NCBI RefSeq assembly: GCF_019042275.1 | Contig: NZ_JAHQCW010000034.1 | Coordinates: 1-64,000 of the forward strand | Direction: 5' to 3' | DNA: 64,000 bases | Source: Diplocloster agilis | Lineage (GTDB): Bacteria; Bacillota; Clostridia; Lachnospirales; Lachnospiraceae | Part shown: one piece after another, positions 35,601-43,830 of the stretch | How the letters are laid out: each line of letters begins with the position of its first letter | How positions within the stretch are numbered: the first letter of the stretch is position 1 | Position numbers and translations under genes: made by a program | The notes under the pieces: model-generated | What the model was told of the DNA's origin: nothing | The model's input: the letters and a program-made list of their open reading frames with translations, nothing else | The model's database searches: none

Positions 35601-35712
35601 GTAGAAAAAGTAAATGGCTTTCCTGGGGGAAACGATATTAACACTCAGCCATACCTCCAACCAAGGGAAGCGGCCCCGATATTTCAGGGTTTCTCCCCTT
35701 TACTTTTTCTAC
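35601..35712. repeat. 112-bp MITE-like repeat, copy 1
   Basis: Terminal inverted repeats GTAGAAAAAGTAA (35601-35613) and TTACTTTTTCTAC (35700-35712) enclose a body with CCCGATATTTCAGGG. A second copy of the same length lies at 36967-37078 in the same orientation. It has no coding capacity. Confidence 0.75.
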
Positions 35713-35753
35713 ACACACCTCCCAACATTTCAGGACACAACTGGAAATCCAAA

Positions 35754-36086
35754 TCAATTCGTGAGCAATCGGTAAATAGTCAGAGGAATATACCATACAG
35801 CAACCACCAGACGCCAGGTCAGGATGACCCCGCCGATCAGGCCGCCTATTATAAAGTTCACAGCAATCATACCAACCGTGCCGCCTAAGTCATATCCATG
35901 GGGAACCAGCCAAACAAACATCCGCCGAATCCCAAAGGGAATCCCGCAACAGAGCCAGACATAAAAATATTCCGTTTCGCCGTTTTTGGTAAAGACCGAC
36001 TTGAAAATCAAAAACAGGAACAGTGCGATTATCAGGGGCAAAACCGTGTGTTTCAACAAATCTTTCCAAATCTCTCCGCGTGTCAT
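35754..36086 (-). CDS. Small membrane protein, DUF6050-like
   Basis: A 110-residue protein with three membrane segments: TVLPLIIALFLFLIFKSVF, then YVWLCCGIPFGIRRMF, then a Gly-rich VGMIAVNFIIGGLIGGVI. The ATG has GGAGGG upstream on the minus strand. It lies behind the methyltransferase gene, and both are bracketed by the two 112-bp repeats, so it belongs to a small cargo cassette. The name DUF6050 is from memory of similar ICE-borne proteins; the function is unknown. Confidence 0.6.
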   Translation of the reverse strand: MTRGEIWKDLLKHTVLPLIIALFLFLIFKSVFTKNGETEYFYVWLCCGIPFGIRRMFVWLVPHGYDLGGTVGMIAVNFIIGGLIGGVILTWRLVVAVWYIPLTIYRLLTN

Positions 36087-36155
36087 TCTATCCCTCCATC
36101 ATGTGTTGTAAGTAAGAAATCTCTATGAATCCGCATTTTGAATCGGCGGTTCCGC

Positions 36156-36794
36156 TTACCGTGCTTTCTCCGCCAGGAGACAAATCCAGTGTTGTTTCCG
36201 ATTTATATGTGCGGCTATCTGGGAAAAGCCTGCATCTTTTAAGTATTGCGTCAACTGTTCCTGAGTAAAAATACGCATTCCGTCGATAATGTCAGTCCAT
36301 TTTTCGTCTGCCTGTTTCGTCCCGTCCGATTCATTCACAATCATAAATGTCCCGCCCGGTTTAAGTACCCGCCAGACTTCTTGAAAGCTCTCCACCGGCC
36401 CCGGCCAGAAATAGACCGTTTCAAAGGCTGTGATCACATCAAATGTCGCCGCTTCAAAAGGGAGACGAGACACATCCCCCTGCACAACGTTACATCTCCC
36501 AGACTGCACCTCATGCCGGTTGAACTGCTTTGTTTTATCACAAGCGACCTTGGAATAATCCAGGGCGGTGACCGTTGCAGCAGGAAAACGCTTTAAAAGC
36601 GCTGCGGTATTGCGTCCTCCGCCACATCCGAAATCTGCGATCATAGAATGAGACGCCTTCTGTACGACTGGAAAATAGGAAAGCCCCCAATCGGAAACAG
36701 CAGCATGGCCCTGATTCATACCTCTGACCATCATTTTTCCCATCCAGCCGTTCGGCTTTCTGGTGTTGTTAAAAAACTGTTTGAGAATCCCCAT
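36156..36794 (-). CDS. Class I SAM-dependent methyltransferase
   Basis: A 212-residue methyltransferase with motif I IADFGCGGGRNTAAL (about 54-68), motif II-like TVTALDYS, and the post-motif region VVQGDVSRLPFEAATFDVITAFETVYFW. VLKPGGTFMIVNE is the conserved motif of the UbiE/Methyltransf_11 type. The substrate is likely a small molecule rather than DNA. The ATG has AGGAGG upstream on the minus strand. It lies in the segment bracketed by the two 112-bp repeats, together with the DUF6050-like gene, and is probably cargo unrelated to transfer. Confidence 0.85.
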   Translation of the reverse strand: MGILKQFFNNTRKPNGWMGKMMVRGMNQGHAAVSDWGLSYFPVVQKASHSMIADFGCGGGRNTAALLKRFPAATVTALDYSKVACDKTKQFNRHEVQSGRCNVVQGDVSRLPFEAATFDVITAFETVYFWPGPVESFQEVWRVLKPGGTFMIVNESDGTKQADEKWTDIIDGMRIFTQEQLTQYLKDAGFSQIAAHINRKQHWICLLAEKAR

Positions 36795-36966
36795 GGAATA
36801 ACCTCCTTGCTCTTACTGAGTTCGCATTAACTAACTGATTTTATTATATAGGAACTCACTTGAAAAATCTACTGATTTTTCAAGGATATATGATTGTGGG
36901 GAAAGCCATAGGAAAAAGAAACAGAATGGCAACGCAGAAATGAGAGCGGGATATCGGTATCACTTT

Positions 36967-37078
36967 GTAGAAAAAGTAAATGCCGCTTCCAGGAGAAAAG
37001 GTATTAACATACGACCACCCCTCTGACCAAAGGAAAAAGCCCTGATATTTCAGGGCCTTTTCCCATTACTTTTTCTAC
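36967..37078. repeat. 112-bp MITE-like repeat, copy 2
   Basis: Same length and orientation as 35601-35712. It has the same terminal inverted repeats, GTAGAAAAAGTAA and TTACTTTTTCTAC, and a central CCCTGATATTTCAGGG palindrome. The last four bases overlap the stop region of the Cys-rich gene at 37075. The two copies are close but not identical, so they are not a recent target duplication. Confidence 0.75.
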
Positions 37079-37428
37079 GCATGCTCCCGGTGTTTCCTCG
37101 CCCACAGCTTCTTGCTCTGCCGTTTGCGTTTCTTGGCACAGTCTGGACAGTAAAGGCAGTTGGGCCGCCTGGGAGAAAACAGCGTCCCGCACTCCCGGCA
37201 GCGCAACGCCTGGCTCCGCTCCATTAGTTCGGCATAAAGCGCCGCGTCCAGCGGGAGGACGGCGGCCTTGAACCACCGGCACAGCAGCGAATAGGAAATG
37301 CTCTGCACACAGACACATTCCTCCCCATCGTCCAGCAGGAGGCAGTTCCCGTCACAGTAATTGCAGCACTCATGCGTTAGCCGTCGGGACTTGCGGTATT
37401 GGCTGTAATTCATTCTTGGTCGCTTCAT
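37075..37428 (-). CDS. Cysteine-rich VLP-domain protein
   Basis: A 117-residue protein from the ATG at 37428, which overlaps the relaxase stop (ATGA). The N-terminal half has CCNYCDGNC and CVC around LLDDGEE. The C-terminal half has the pairs CRECG and CLYCPDC, followed by a Lys/Arg-rich tail. It is probably a zinc-binding nucleic-acid protein. This family regularly accompanies the MobA relaxase in Tn1549-like elements, and the coupling suggests a relaxosome accessory role. A longer start at 37464 exists but lies inside the relaxase gene. Confidence 0.75.
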   Translation of the reverse strand: MKRPRMNYSQYRKSRRLTHECCNYCDGNCLLLDDGEECVCVQSISYSLLCRWFKAAVLPLDAALYAELMERSQALRCRECGTLFSPRRPNCLYCPDCAKKRKRQSKKLWARKHREHA

Positions 37429-38759
37429 CGTTCCTGTGTATGCTCCTTTCCCGGTGTCACCCACAAAATGCCATCCACATTCTGCTTTATAATGCCGTAT
37501 TCTTTCAGCTCTTTCTTTACCTCGTTATACTGTTCTGACAGCCGTTCCCGTTCTCCGTCCAGCTTTTTATATTCGGTTTTGAGCGCGTACAGGTTGGGGA
37601 GCTTCTTCACCCCGGCCTCTTTGAGCGCCTTTGCCGCAGCTTCATACAAAATAAGCTGGCTCTCATGCTCTCGCCGGAACGCGGCCTTGTCTTTGGCCTG
37701 CCGCAGTTCCAGCGCCACGGGCCGCAGTTGCTTGTAGGTAGAAATATGCTTTATCAGCAGCGCCATGTCCCCAAGGCGGCGCTCCACCGCTTTCAGGGCA
37801 GCGGCGGCTTCGTCGTTGGCCGCGCTGATCTCGTTCAGCCTGCTTTCCAAACCCTCGTAGCTCTCAATCTGATGTTCCGTCAGGAAATTTAAGGCTTTAG
37901 CGGCCTGCTTCAAGTTGTGGACTTTCGCCCAACGCGCATAGCCCGCCGACTGCTGGGCCTTGATACTGTCCTCCAAGGCGATCCGCAGGGAGATTTCCCC
38001 GGCACTTCTTCTGCGCGGCCCCCGGTCGATGGCAATGCCCCTGATCCGCTGGGTGATCCGTTCCTCGGTGTAATCCTCCCCCAAGGTTTTGCAGCGGGTA
38101 AAGCGTTCCTGTCCGGGGGTGCGGAATGAAATGAATTTCCCGTGCTTAATCTCGTAGCCCTGCGCCTCCATGAGCCGTAAGAGGCCGTCAAAATCTCTGG
38201 CCTGCGGGATTGCCGCGTCAATGGCAATTTTCAGCTTTGCTTTCCAGCTCTTGCCCTTGCGCTGGGCGTCCCATTCGGCATAGCTCTTTCCCTTGTCCTT
38301 GCCCGGCTTCACCACGGACAAGCCGTTTTCCCTGCACAGCCGGTCACTGGTACGCCGGATATAGGCGTAGCTCTGCTTATTGGAAATGTACTTGCGCTGG
38401 TTTGCCATATCCACTGCGCAGAAAATGATGTGGTTATGCAGGTGGCCCTTGTCTATGTGGGTGGTTATCACATAGGGATATTTCCCGCCCAGCACTTCAT
38501 CGGCAAGCTGCCGCCCGATTTCGTGGACCTGCTCCGGCGTGGTTTCGCCCGGCTCAAAGGCTTGTATCAGGTGGTGGGCCAGATTGTTGCCTTTCTTAAA
38601 CGCCTGATCTAACAGCATTTGAAATTCAATGTCCGCCGTTTCATAGGAACAGCCGTAGGAGGAAACAAACATCTTATCGTCGGTCTTGTCCGGGTTCTCG
38701 ATATAGTCCAGCGCCTTTTTCAGATTTACCTTGATAGGATGTATCTTTGTAATTGCCAT
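37425..38759 (-). CDS. MOBP-type relaxase (MobA/VirD2 family)
   Basis: A 444-residue relaxase that nicks oriT and pilots the strand. The histidine motif THIDKGHLHNHIIF (about 100-113) is the three-His metal site, and an N-terminal Tyr near YIENPDKT is a candidate nucleophile. The C-terminal half is a long coiled coil (LLIKHISTYKQLRPVALELRQ and beyond). The start overlaps the mobC gene by 34 bases in another frame. It forms a mobC-relaxase-Cys-rich operon on the minus strand, opposite to the channel genes, with the candidate oriT just upstream of mobC. Confidence 0.92.
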   Translation of the reverse strand: MAITKIHPIKVNLKKALDYIENPDKTDDKMFVSSYGCSYETADIEFQMLLDQAFKKGNNLAHHLIQAFEPGETTPEQVHEIGRQLADEVLGGKYPYVITTHIDKGHLHNHIIFCAVDMANQRKYISNKQSYAYIRRTSDRLCRENGLSVVKPGKDKGKSYAEWDAQRKGKSWKAKLKIAIDAAIPQARDFDGLLRLMEAQGYEIKHGKFISFRTPGQERFTRCKTLGEDYTEERITQRIRGIAIDRGPRRRSAGEISLRIALEDSIKAQQSAGYARWAKVHNLKQAAKALNFLTEHQIESYEGLESRLNEISAANDEAAAALKAVERRLGDMALLIKHISTYKQLRPVALELRQAKDKAAFRREHESQLILYEAAAKALKEAGVKKLPNLYALKTEYKKLDGERERLSEQYNEVKKELKEYGIIKQNVDGILWVTPGKEHTQER

Positions 38760-39049
38760 ATCTGGGCCAGCGCCCCCTTGATGTCCTCCACGTCCTGCGC
38801 GTACACAGCCCCGGTACTGTTGATACGCCGTGCAATCTGGTTGACGTTGACGCCGATTTTTTGCAGCTCCGCAGTCTGCGCCCGGATGTCGCTGGTGTCC
38901 ACATGGACAATATAGCCGTCAATCAGCATTTTCCGGGCGTAGGCTGAAAAATTCCTTGTGCCGAGCTGGGCCATCTTCGCTTGAATGAGCGCCCTTTCCT
39001 CCGGCGTCACGGGGACGCGCAGCACAAACTTCCGTTTTCGATTTGCCAT
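38726..39049 (-). CDS. mobC: MobC-type relaxosome accessory protein
   Basis: A 107-residue basic protein with a ribbon-helix-helix-like N-terminus (KRKFVLRVPVTPEERALIQAKM, then NFSAYARKMLIDG) and the MobC motif GVNVNQIARRINSTG. It binds oriT next to the relaxase cleavage site. It is the first gene of the minus-strand mobilisation operon. GGACGGTGAGGAA precedes the ATG, and the oriT-like repeat lies immediately upstream. Confidence 0.9.
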   Translation of the reverse strand: MANRKRKFVLRVPVTPEERALIQAKMAQLGTRNFSAYARKMLIDGYIVHVDTSDIRAQTAELQKIGVNVNQIARRINSTGAVYAQDVEDIKGALAQIWQLQRYILSR

Positions 39050-39069
39050 TTCCTCACCGTCCTTTCATT

Positions 39070-39175
39070 CAGGGGTTTGGGGATTTCCCCAACAAGCAAC
39101 CGGCTCCGGCCCGCAGGGAGGGATGGGGCCGATGTTCGGGAGTGTGGCTACACTCCCTATGCTTGCTGCTGTTTT
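39070..39175 (-). repeat. Candidate oriT region, repeat copy B (inverted)
   Basis: The reverse complement matches 30656-30756. The hairpin GGGAGTGT-GGCT-ACACTCCC lies at 39138-39157, with TGCTTGCTGCTG beyond it and TTGGGG-ATTT-CCCCAA at 39077-39092. Its position just upstream of mobC/relaxase is where Tn1549-type elements place oriT. The nick site was not identified. Confidence 0.6.
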
Positions 39176-39708
39176 TCTTTTCCTCCACTCCTAATACTCT
39201 GAAAAGCTTTCAAACTACCCGCAAAATAGCGCTTTGGAAAGAAAAATTTGCAAAAAAATAAGAGGCCTTTTTGTGGCCTCCACAACACACAGAATAGAGA
39301 ATATTATTTTGTGTACTGGTCAATAATTGTGCTGATAAACTGTGAAAAATGATATTCACTTTGTGTGCCTTCCTCTATCTGTTGGTTAAGAGAAAAATTT
39401 TCAGTTCCTAGGCTCTTTCGGTTTGTTCTATATTGTGTTGACATTACTCTTATATCTGATCAGGCTTCATGGTCTGCATATAGCGTTGTTTTCAGAGTTT
39501 ATTAGCACAGAGGCTTTTGAACGGCTCTAGGCTGCCTGCCCTCATCAAGAAACAATAACATAATTTGCCCGTGCAGCAACGGACAAAGCGTCTTCGCTTC
39601 CTCTACCAATACTGTTATCTGCAAGTCTTACTTTGGCTTTATCTTGACTGCTTCCTTCAAATGGCATATTATAGTTAGAAGTGGCTAACCAAAAGGAGGG
39701 CTATTCTG
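39176..39708 (+). other. Intergenic region upstream of araC cargo
   Basis: AT-rich, lower GC than the ICE backbone, with no supported gene. A short hairpin AGGCC-TTTTTGT-GGCCT lies near 39262-39278. The -35 TTGACT (39644-39649), 17-base spacer and -10 TATTAT (39667-39672) form a good promoter for the AraC gene. The composition change marks the border between backbone and cargo. Confidence 0.5.
39644..39689 (+). promoter_or_regulatory. araC promoter with TAGTTAG-N5-GCTAAC operator
   Basis: TTGACT, 17 bases, TATTAT, then TAGTTAG-AAGTG-GCTAAC at 39672-39689, overlapping the end of the -10 box and the start point. The same TAGTTAG-N5-GCTAAC recurs at 40740-40757 before the ECF genes. The site resembles DtxR-type inverted repeats (TTAG...CTAA), and a DtxR-family gene closes the same cargo. 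Confidence 0.6.
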
Positions 39709-40659
39709 ATGACCCAACATCATGGCTTAGAATGGTATGGTGAAGGTGCGACATTCGCTGAAGTGTGCAATGATTACACGAAAGTTGAATACAAGTGCAA
39801 TGGAATAGGGGTTCTATATGATTATGCGCTGTTCCTTGGTATTGATTTGATCTTTATGGACTTTAATTGTACAGACACCTTCCGTGAACCCATTCCAAAT
39901 AAAAATATCATTGAAATTCGTCATTACCAAAAGGGGCGCGTTGAATTTGAACTAAGAAATAATAAGGTTTTTCATATGAAAGAAGGAGAATTATGTATCA
40001 ATGCTCTTGCTAATATTCCTGCGGCCTATTCTTTTCCCTTTGGATATAGCGTAGGACTAAGCTGTGTGATTGATAAGGATTCTGTCGATGCGGAAACGCA
40101 ACAGATTTTTTCGTACTACAACATTGATGTTCTAAATCTGGGACGAGAACTGGAATTAGAAAAAAAGTGGTTTTTATGTCGAACGCCTCAGCGTCTGTTA
40201 CATATCTTCGATGAATTGTACGCGGCAAAAGGTATTGAAGGGAGAAATTACTTCCGTATCAAATTATTGGAACTATTTTACCATATCAAACAGCTGCGGA
40301 TTGAAGATCAGTATGAGGCAACGTATTATGCCAAAGAACAAATTGAAATCATCAAACGCATCCGCCAACAGCTCATAGAAAACCTCGACAAAAAAATATC
40401 CATAGAAGAACTTTTGCGAAAGGAGCCAATGAGCAAGGTCACATTTCAAGCTATTTTCAAACAGATTTATGGCGATACGCCCTATGCACATATCAAAAAG
40501 TATAAAATGAATCTTGCGGCTGTTTATTTGCAGGAAACAGATCAATCAATCACGCAAATAGCCGGTGAACTTGGATATTCAAATATTAGTAAATTTGCGC
40601 GAGCCTTTCAAGAAGTGTTTGGAATGCTTCCAAAGGATTACCGTAAAGCAAAAAAGTGA
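39709..40659 (+). CDS. AraC-family transcriptional regulator
   Basis: A 316-residue protein. The N-terminal 215 residues are a sensor domain without an obvious cupin signature, and the C-terminal 100 residues form two helix-turn-helix units (ISIEELLRKEPMSKVTFQAIFKQIYG, then ITQIAGELGYSNISKFARAFQEVFGMLPKDYRK). AAAAGGAGG precedes the ATG. It is divergent in composition from the ICE backbone and starts the transporter cargo. By analogy with YbtA it may activate the transporter genes in response to a siderophore-like ligand. This is inference from the company of IrtAB/YbtPQ-like transporters and a DtxR protein. Confidence 0.88.
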   Translation: MTQHHGLEWYGEGATFAEVCNDYTKVEYKCNGIGVLYDYALFLGIDLIFMDFNCTDTFREPIPNKNIIEIRHYQKGRVEFELRNNKVFHMKEGELCINALANIPAAYSFPFGYSVGLSCVIDKDSVDAETQQIFSYYNIDVLNLGRELELEKKWFLCRTPQRLLHIFDELYAAKGIEGRNYFRIKLLELFYHIKQLRIEDQYEATYYAKEQIEIIKRIRQQLIENLDKKISIEELLRKEPMSKVTFQAIFKQIYGDTPYAHIKKYKMNLAAVYLQETDQSITQIAGELGYSNISKFARAFQEVFGMLPKDYRKAKK

Positions 40660-40730
40660 TTTAACTTTTGGGCTGTTTTCTTGATTTACTTTTCCCTTTG
40701 GAGTAGTTAGAGACTGCAAACCGGTGTAGA

Positions 40731-40768
40731 ATGACAGTGTAGTTAGTTATTGCTAACTACACTGTCAT
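40731..40768 (+). promoter_or_regulatory. Perfect 16-bp hairpin/operator before the ECF operon
   Basis: ATGACAGTGTAGTTAG (40731-40746), loop of six, CTAACTACACTGTCAT (40753-40768). It contains TAGTTAG-TTATT-GCTAAC, the element also found before araC. A short T-rich run (TTTATTTT) follows, then AAGGAGG for the S-component start. It could act as a regulator-binding site, as a terminator-type attenuator, or both. Confidence 0.65.
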
Positions 40769-40791
40769 TTTATTTTAAGGAGGTTTCAAAG

Positions 40792-41403
40792 ATGGAACAA
40801 ACGGTGAAGAAAAAGTTTGGCATTCGCGATATTATGACGATTGCCGCAATGATGGTCATCAATTTTGCTATTGCAATGATAATTGGTATGGTTACATTGC
40901 CTTTTCCGGTAGTATATTTGTACGGCTCTGCCGGAATTGATGCATTTATCGGCGCAATCTTTTATCTGGTTGCAGCAAACCGCGTCAACAAACACGGACT
41001 GTTGTTTGCATGGGCTGCGGTTTATGGGGTGATTCAAGGAGTTATGGGTTATATGTTCTTGATTCCCTATTTCTTGATTGTAGCTCTCGTTGCCGAACTG
41101 TGCATGGTTGGCAAGAATACATACCAAAGTGCGGTTCGTAACCGAATTGGCTGGATGGTCAACTCAATCGGTAATTTTGTAGGTTGTGCCGTACCGTTGT
41201 GGTGGTCCTGGGACAGTTATCAGGAAATGGCTGCAAACAGTGGTTTTGATGCCAACACCTTAAATATGCAGCTCTCTATGGTAACGTCTCCTGCGCTGAT
41301 GCTTTTGGGCGTTGTTATTACTGCGGTTCTTGCAATCCTCGGCACGTTGTTTGGCCAGCGTCTGCTCAGAAAGCATTTCCAAAAGGCAGGCATTGTAGGA
41401 TGA
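40792..41403 (+). CDS. ECF transporter substrate-specific component (MptD-family type)
   Basis: A 203-residue integral membrane protein from the ATG at 40792 (AAGGAGG upstream). About six membrane segments, with the N-terminal IRDIMTIAAMMVINFAIAMIIG typical of S-components and QRLLRKHF at the C-terminus. It captures substrate for the ECF module encoded by the next genes. MptD-like S-components have no firmly established ligand; context with DtxR and siderophore-type ABC genes suggests a metal chelate or cofactor. Its stop overlaps the ecfT start (ATGATG). Confidence 0.75.
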   Translation: MEQTVKKKFGIRDIMTIAAMMVINFAIAMIIGMVTLPFPVVYLYGSAGIDAFIGAIFYLVAANRVNKHGLLFAWAAVYGVIQGVMGYMFLIPYFLIVALVAELCMVGKNTYQSAVRNRIGWMVNSIGNFVGCAVPLWWSWDSYQEMAANSGFDANTLNMQLSMVTSPALMLLGVVITAVLAILGTLFGQRLLRKHFQKAGIVG

Positions 41404-42098
41404 TGGCCGTATCAAAAAGCAGACGGATTGATCGAATTGACGGGCGCACAGTTCTTTTCCTGACGCTGTGCGCTTGTCTTGTTACTTTCCTTACAACAAG
41501 TTTTTTAGGACATGGAATTTTTACCCTTTGGATTTGTTTGATCCTGTGCTGGTTTGGTTTGTTTCGTCAGGCGATTGGGTGCTTTTCAATTTATATGGTT
41601 GCACTTGTATGGCTACTGATTGAAATGAAATATAAAATCAGTGTCCCATCTCCACTGTTGCTCAGCATGGTTTACAAACTTTTGCTTCCGGCTATGCCTG
41701 CCTATCTTCTGGCTAAAATCCCCTCTGGGAAATTAACGGCCAGCTTGAGAAGAATGCCGATTTCTACCCATATCATGCTTGTATTGATCGTCATGCTCCG
41801 CTTTGCGCCGACTGTGCTGCATGAATTTGGAGAAGTCAGGGAAGCCATGAAAATTCGTGGCTTCTTAAAATCGGTCGGTAATGTTTTGAGGCATCCAATG
41901 GACACGTTGGAATACGCCATTGTTCCGATGGTGTTCCGCTCCTTAAAGATCGCGGACGAGTTAGCAGCTTCTGCCATAGTCAGGGGAATTGAAAGCCCCT
42001 ACAAGAAAGAAAGCTACTATGTCAGCCGGATCGCTGTGCTGGATTGCGTTTTGATTGTTGTCAGCGTGGGAGCTGCCGTGTGCTGCTGTCTTTTATAG
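41400..42098 (+). CDS. ecfT: ECF transporter transmembrane component T
   Basis: A 232-residue protein of the CbiQ/EcfT type, with four or five membrane helices in the first 120 residues and the coupling helices that contact the ATPase. The Ala-Arg-Gly-like motif appears as REAMKIRGF (about 150-158) and SAIVRGIESP (about 197-206). It overlaps the S-component gene. The matching ATPase gene is about 1.8 kb further on, beyond the IS110 element, so the operon has been interrupted and downstream genes may depend on read-through or an IS-borne promoter. Confidence 0.85.
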   Translation: MMAVSKSRRIDRIDGRTVLFLTLCACLVTFLTTSFLGHGIFTLWICLILCWFGLFRQAIGCFSIYMVALVWLLIEMKYKISVPSPLLLSMVYKLLLPAMPAYLLAKIPSGKLTASLRRMPISTHIMLVLIVMLRFAPTVLHEFGEVREAMKIRGFLKSVGNVLRHPMDTLEYAIVPMVFRSLKIADELAASAIVRGIESPYKKESYYVSRIAVLDCVLIVVSVGAAVCCCLL

Positions 42099-42109
42099 CA
42101 TTCTGGTGA

Positions 42110-43830
42110 TATGTCAAGAGTTTTTAAAAAAGATTTTGATATATTTTTCAGGAAAAAGGGTAACTTTAATAGACCTTCGGCGGAAAATCCAAAGGCGAAC
42201 ATCAGTTCTTGTTGATATTTGATTGAGTGTCCAGCTTTTCGCCGGTGTACAGTTGGTTTTTGACCAGCAATCCAAAAACAAGCCGTACAAGTTTACGAGA
42301 TGTAAGCGCGAGTGCTCTTTTGTGCTGATGCTTGGTAACTTCAGCATATTTTTTTGCATAATACTCAGTGTATTCTGGCACATGCTTCCTGACGCTGTTA
42401 GCCGCTTCTCCCAGATAATAGCGCAGATACGGATTCCCGACTTTTGAGACTTGATTGTCCTCGGAAATAAAATCGCCGGAATCGTTTTTCAGCCAGTACA
42501 AACCGGCATACTTTGCAAGTGCATCGGATGAGTGGAACGCAGTTATGTCGCCTATTTCGGACAGCATGCCGGAGGCCCATACCGGTCCGATACCGGGAAT
42601 GGACTTCAGGATAAGAAACGCATTCGGGTTCATCCCATTGATGCACTTTTCAATTGCCTGCTCTATCAGTTTTATTTCTTTTTGATAGGCCTGGATGCAG
42701 TTAAATGAGCTTGCAAGTGAAATATTCAGTGGTTCATACATGCATTGATCCAAACGGTACGAGTCCCTTGCGGCTTTCCGCAAAAGCTCGGATGTCCTGG
42801 ATATGTCAGAAATACGGTTCCTGCTTTTTTCAGCGAGGAACGAAAGGAGTTCTTCCTCTGAGAGGTCGATGATCTCCTGGGGGGACAGGAACTCCGTCAG
42901 TATGGCAGAAGATGTTGCGCCGTAAATATTGCTGAACGGCTTGTTATCACCCTCAAGAAGCTGCAGTTCGCTGAACTTCAGATACAGGTTTGAAACCATG
43001 TAGGTCTTTTCCCTGGTAATGCATTCTGACAGGTGCATGCGATGCCTGGTAAGACGCTTCAGGGCGATAAACTGGCCGCCGCGCCAAGGCTCAAGCTTTT
43101 TCGTCCTGCCGACCCTTGCGAAGTCAGCAATGAGAAAAGCATCGATAGGATCCGTCTTTTCCATTCCGATATAGGATTTACGGTAATTGGATGTAGCCTT
43201 GGGGTTGACACAGAAAACATAGGGCTTGTACGGCATAAGCGTCTCACATGTAGAAAGAAAATTTGCGATATGGACGCTGTAAACAGAGGTAGACTCTAAA
43301 GCAACGATGATTGTATCAAGGTTTTTATGTTTCTGCATGCATTTAGCGATCATATCGGCAAGTTCATCAGCGCCGGGCTGATTGTTGCCAAATGAGGATG
43401 AGATGTACTTGTTTTCTTCAAAATCCATGGCATAGACCGCATTGGATTTTGAGCTTACATCAATACCTACAAACAAGGTGGACATATAGTTGATCTTTAA
43501 CAAGATATCACATCCTTTCCGATCTGGATTTGTGGAGCCTGAAGTAAAAGGTTTATCCTGTGCTGCATATGGTGACCGAAGCCTCGCGCAATGAGCATGC
43601 ACCCGGCCAGCCTTTCTTGCTGGAGCTACGGCGGGGGACGAAAATTCTGTGTTAGCGGAATGTGCCATATGTGCCAGGCTGAATGCTAAAAAAGCAGTCA
43701 CGGCCAAAGCCGGCTGAAAGGAGGAAAAGCAGTGCCTTCGGACATCAGACTCTGCCTGATATCATAACACAGGATGAATCATATAAAAAGTAACTGTTGA
43801 CCGTATGGATGGGATTCAGGATGAGGGGAG
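42110..43830 (-). mobile_element. IS110-family insertion sequence
   Basis: Approximate span of an IS110-type element between ecfT and ecfA. The transposase runs on the minus strand and is preceded by about 350 non-coding bases (43486-43836), where IS110 elements encode their bridge RNA. There are no clear inverted repeats or target duplication, as is usual for IS110. The exact ends were not determined. Confidence 0.6.
42202..43485 (-). CDS. IS110-family transposase
   Basis: A 427-residue DEDD-type recombinase from the ATG at 43485. The RuvC-like domain shows Asp in VGIDVSSKS, Glu in ALESTSVYSVH, and DPIDAFLIADFAR. The C-terminal transposase_20 domain has the serine-containing SIPGIGPVWASGMLSEIGDI and the tail LTSRKLVRLVFGLL. 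An open extension back to 43707 lacks any family similarity and lies in the non-coding end. The protein appears intact, so the element may be active. No strong ribosome binding site is visible before the ATG. Confidence 0.9.
   Translation of the reverse strand: MSTLFVGIDVSSKSNAVYAMDFEENKYISSSFGNNQPGADELADMIAKCMQKHKNLDTIIVALESTSVYSVHIANFLSTCETLMPYKPYVFCVNPKATSNYRKSYIGMEKTDPIDAFLIADFARVGRTKKLEPWRGGQFIALKRLTRHRMHLSECITREKTYMVSNLYLKFSELQLLEGDNKPFSNIYGATSSAILTEFLSPQEIIDLSEEELLSFLAEKSRNRISDISRTSELLRKAARDSYRLDQCMYEPLNISLASSFNCIQAYQKEIKLIEQAIEKCINGMNPNAFLILKSIPGIGPVWASGMLSEIGDITAFHSSDALAKYAGLYWLKNDSGDFISEDNQVSKVGNPYLRYYLGEAANSVRKHVPEYTEYYAKKYAEVTKHQHKRALALTSRKLVRLVFGLLVKNQLYTGEKLDTQSNINKN

Noticed and set aside
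35601-37078. Reading the two 112-bp repeats as direct target duplications of a 1.3-kb insertion
   Set aside because: They are too long and too diverged for a target duplication, and each has its own terminal inverted repeats.
43486-43707. N-terminal extension of the IS110 transposase
   Set aside because: The 74 extra residues show no family similarity and fall in the non-coding end; the IS110 fold starts at MSTLFVGIDVSSK.
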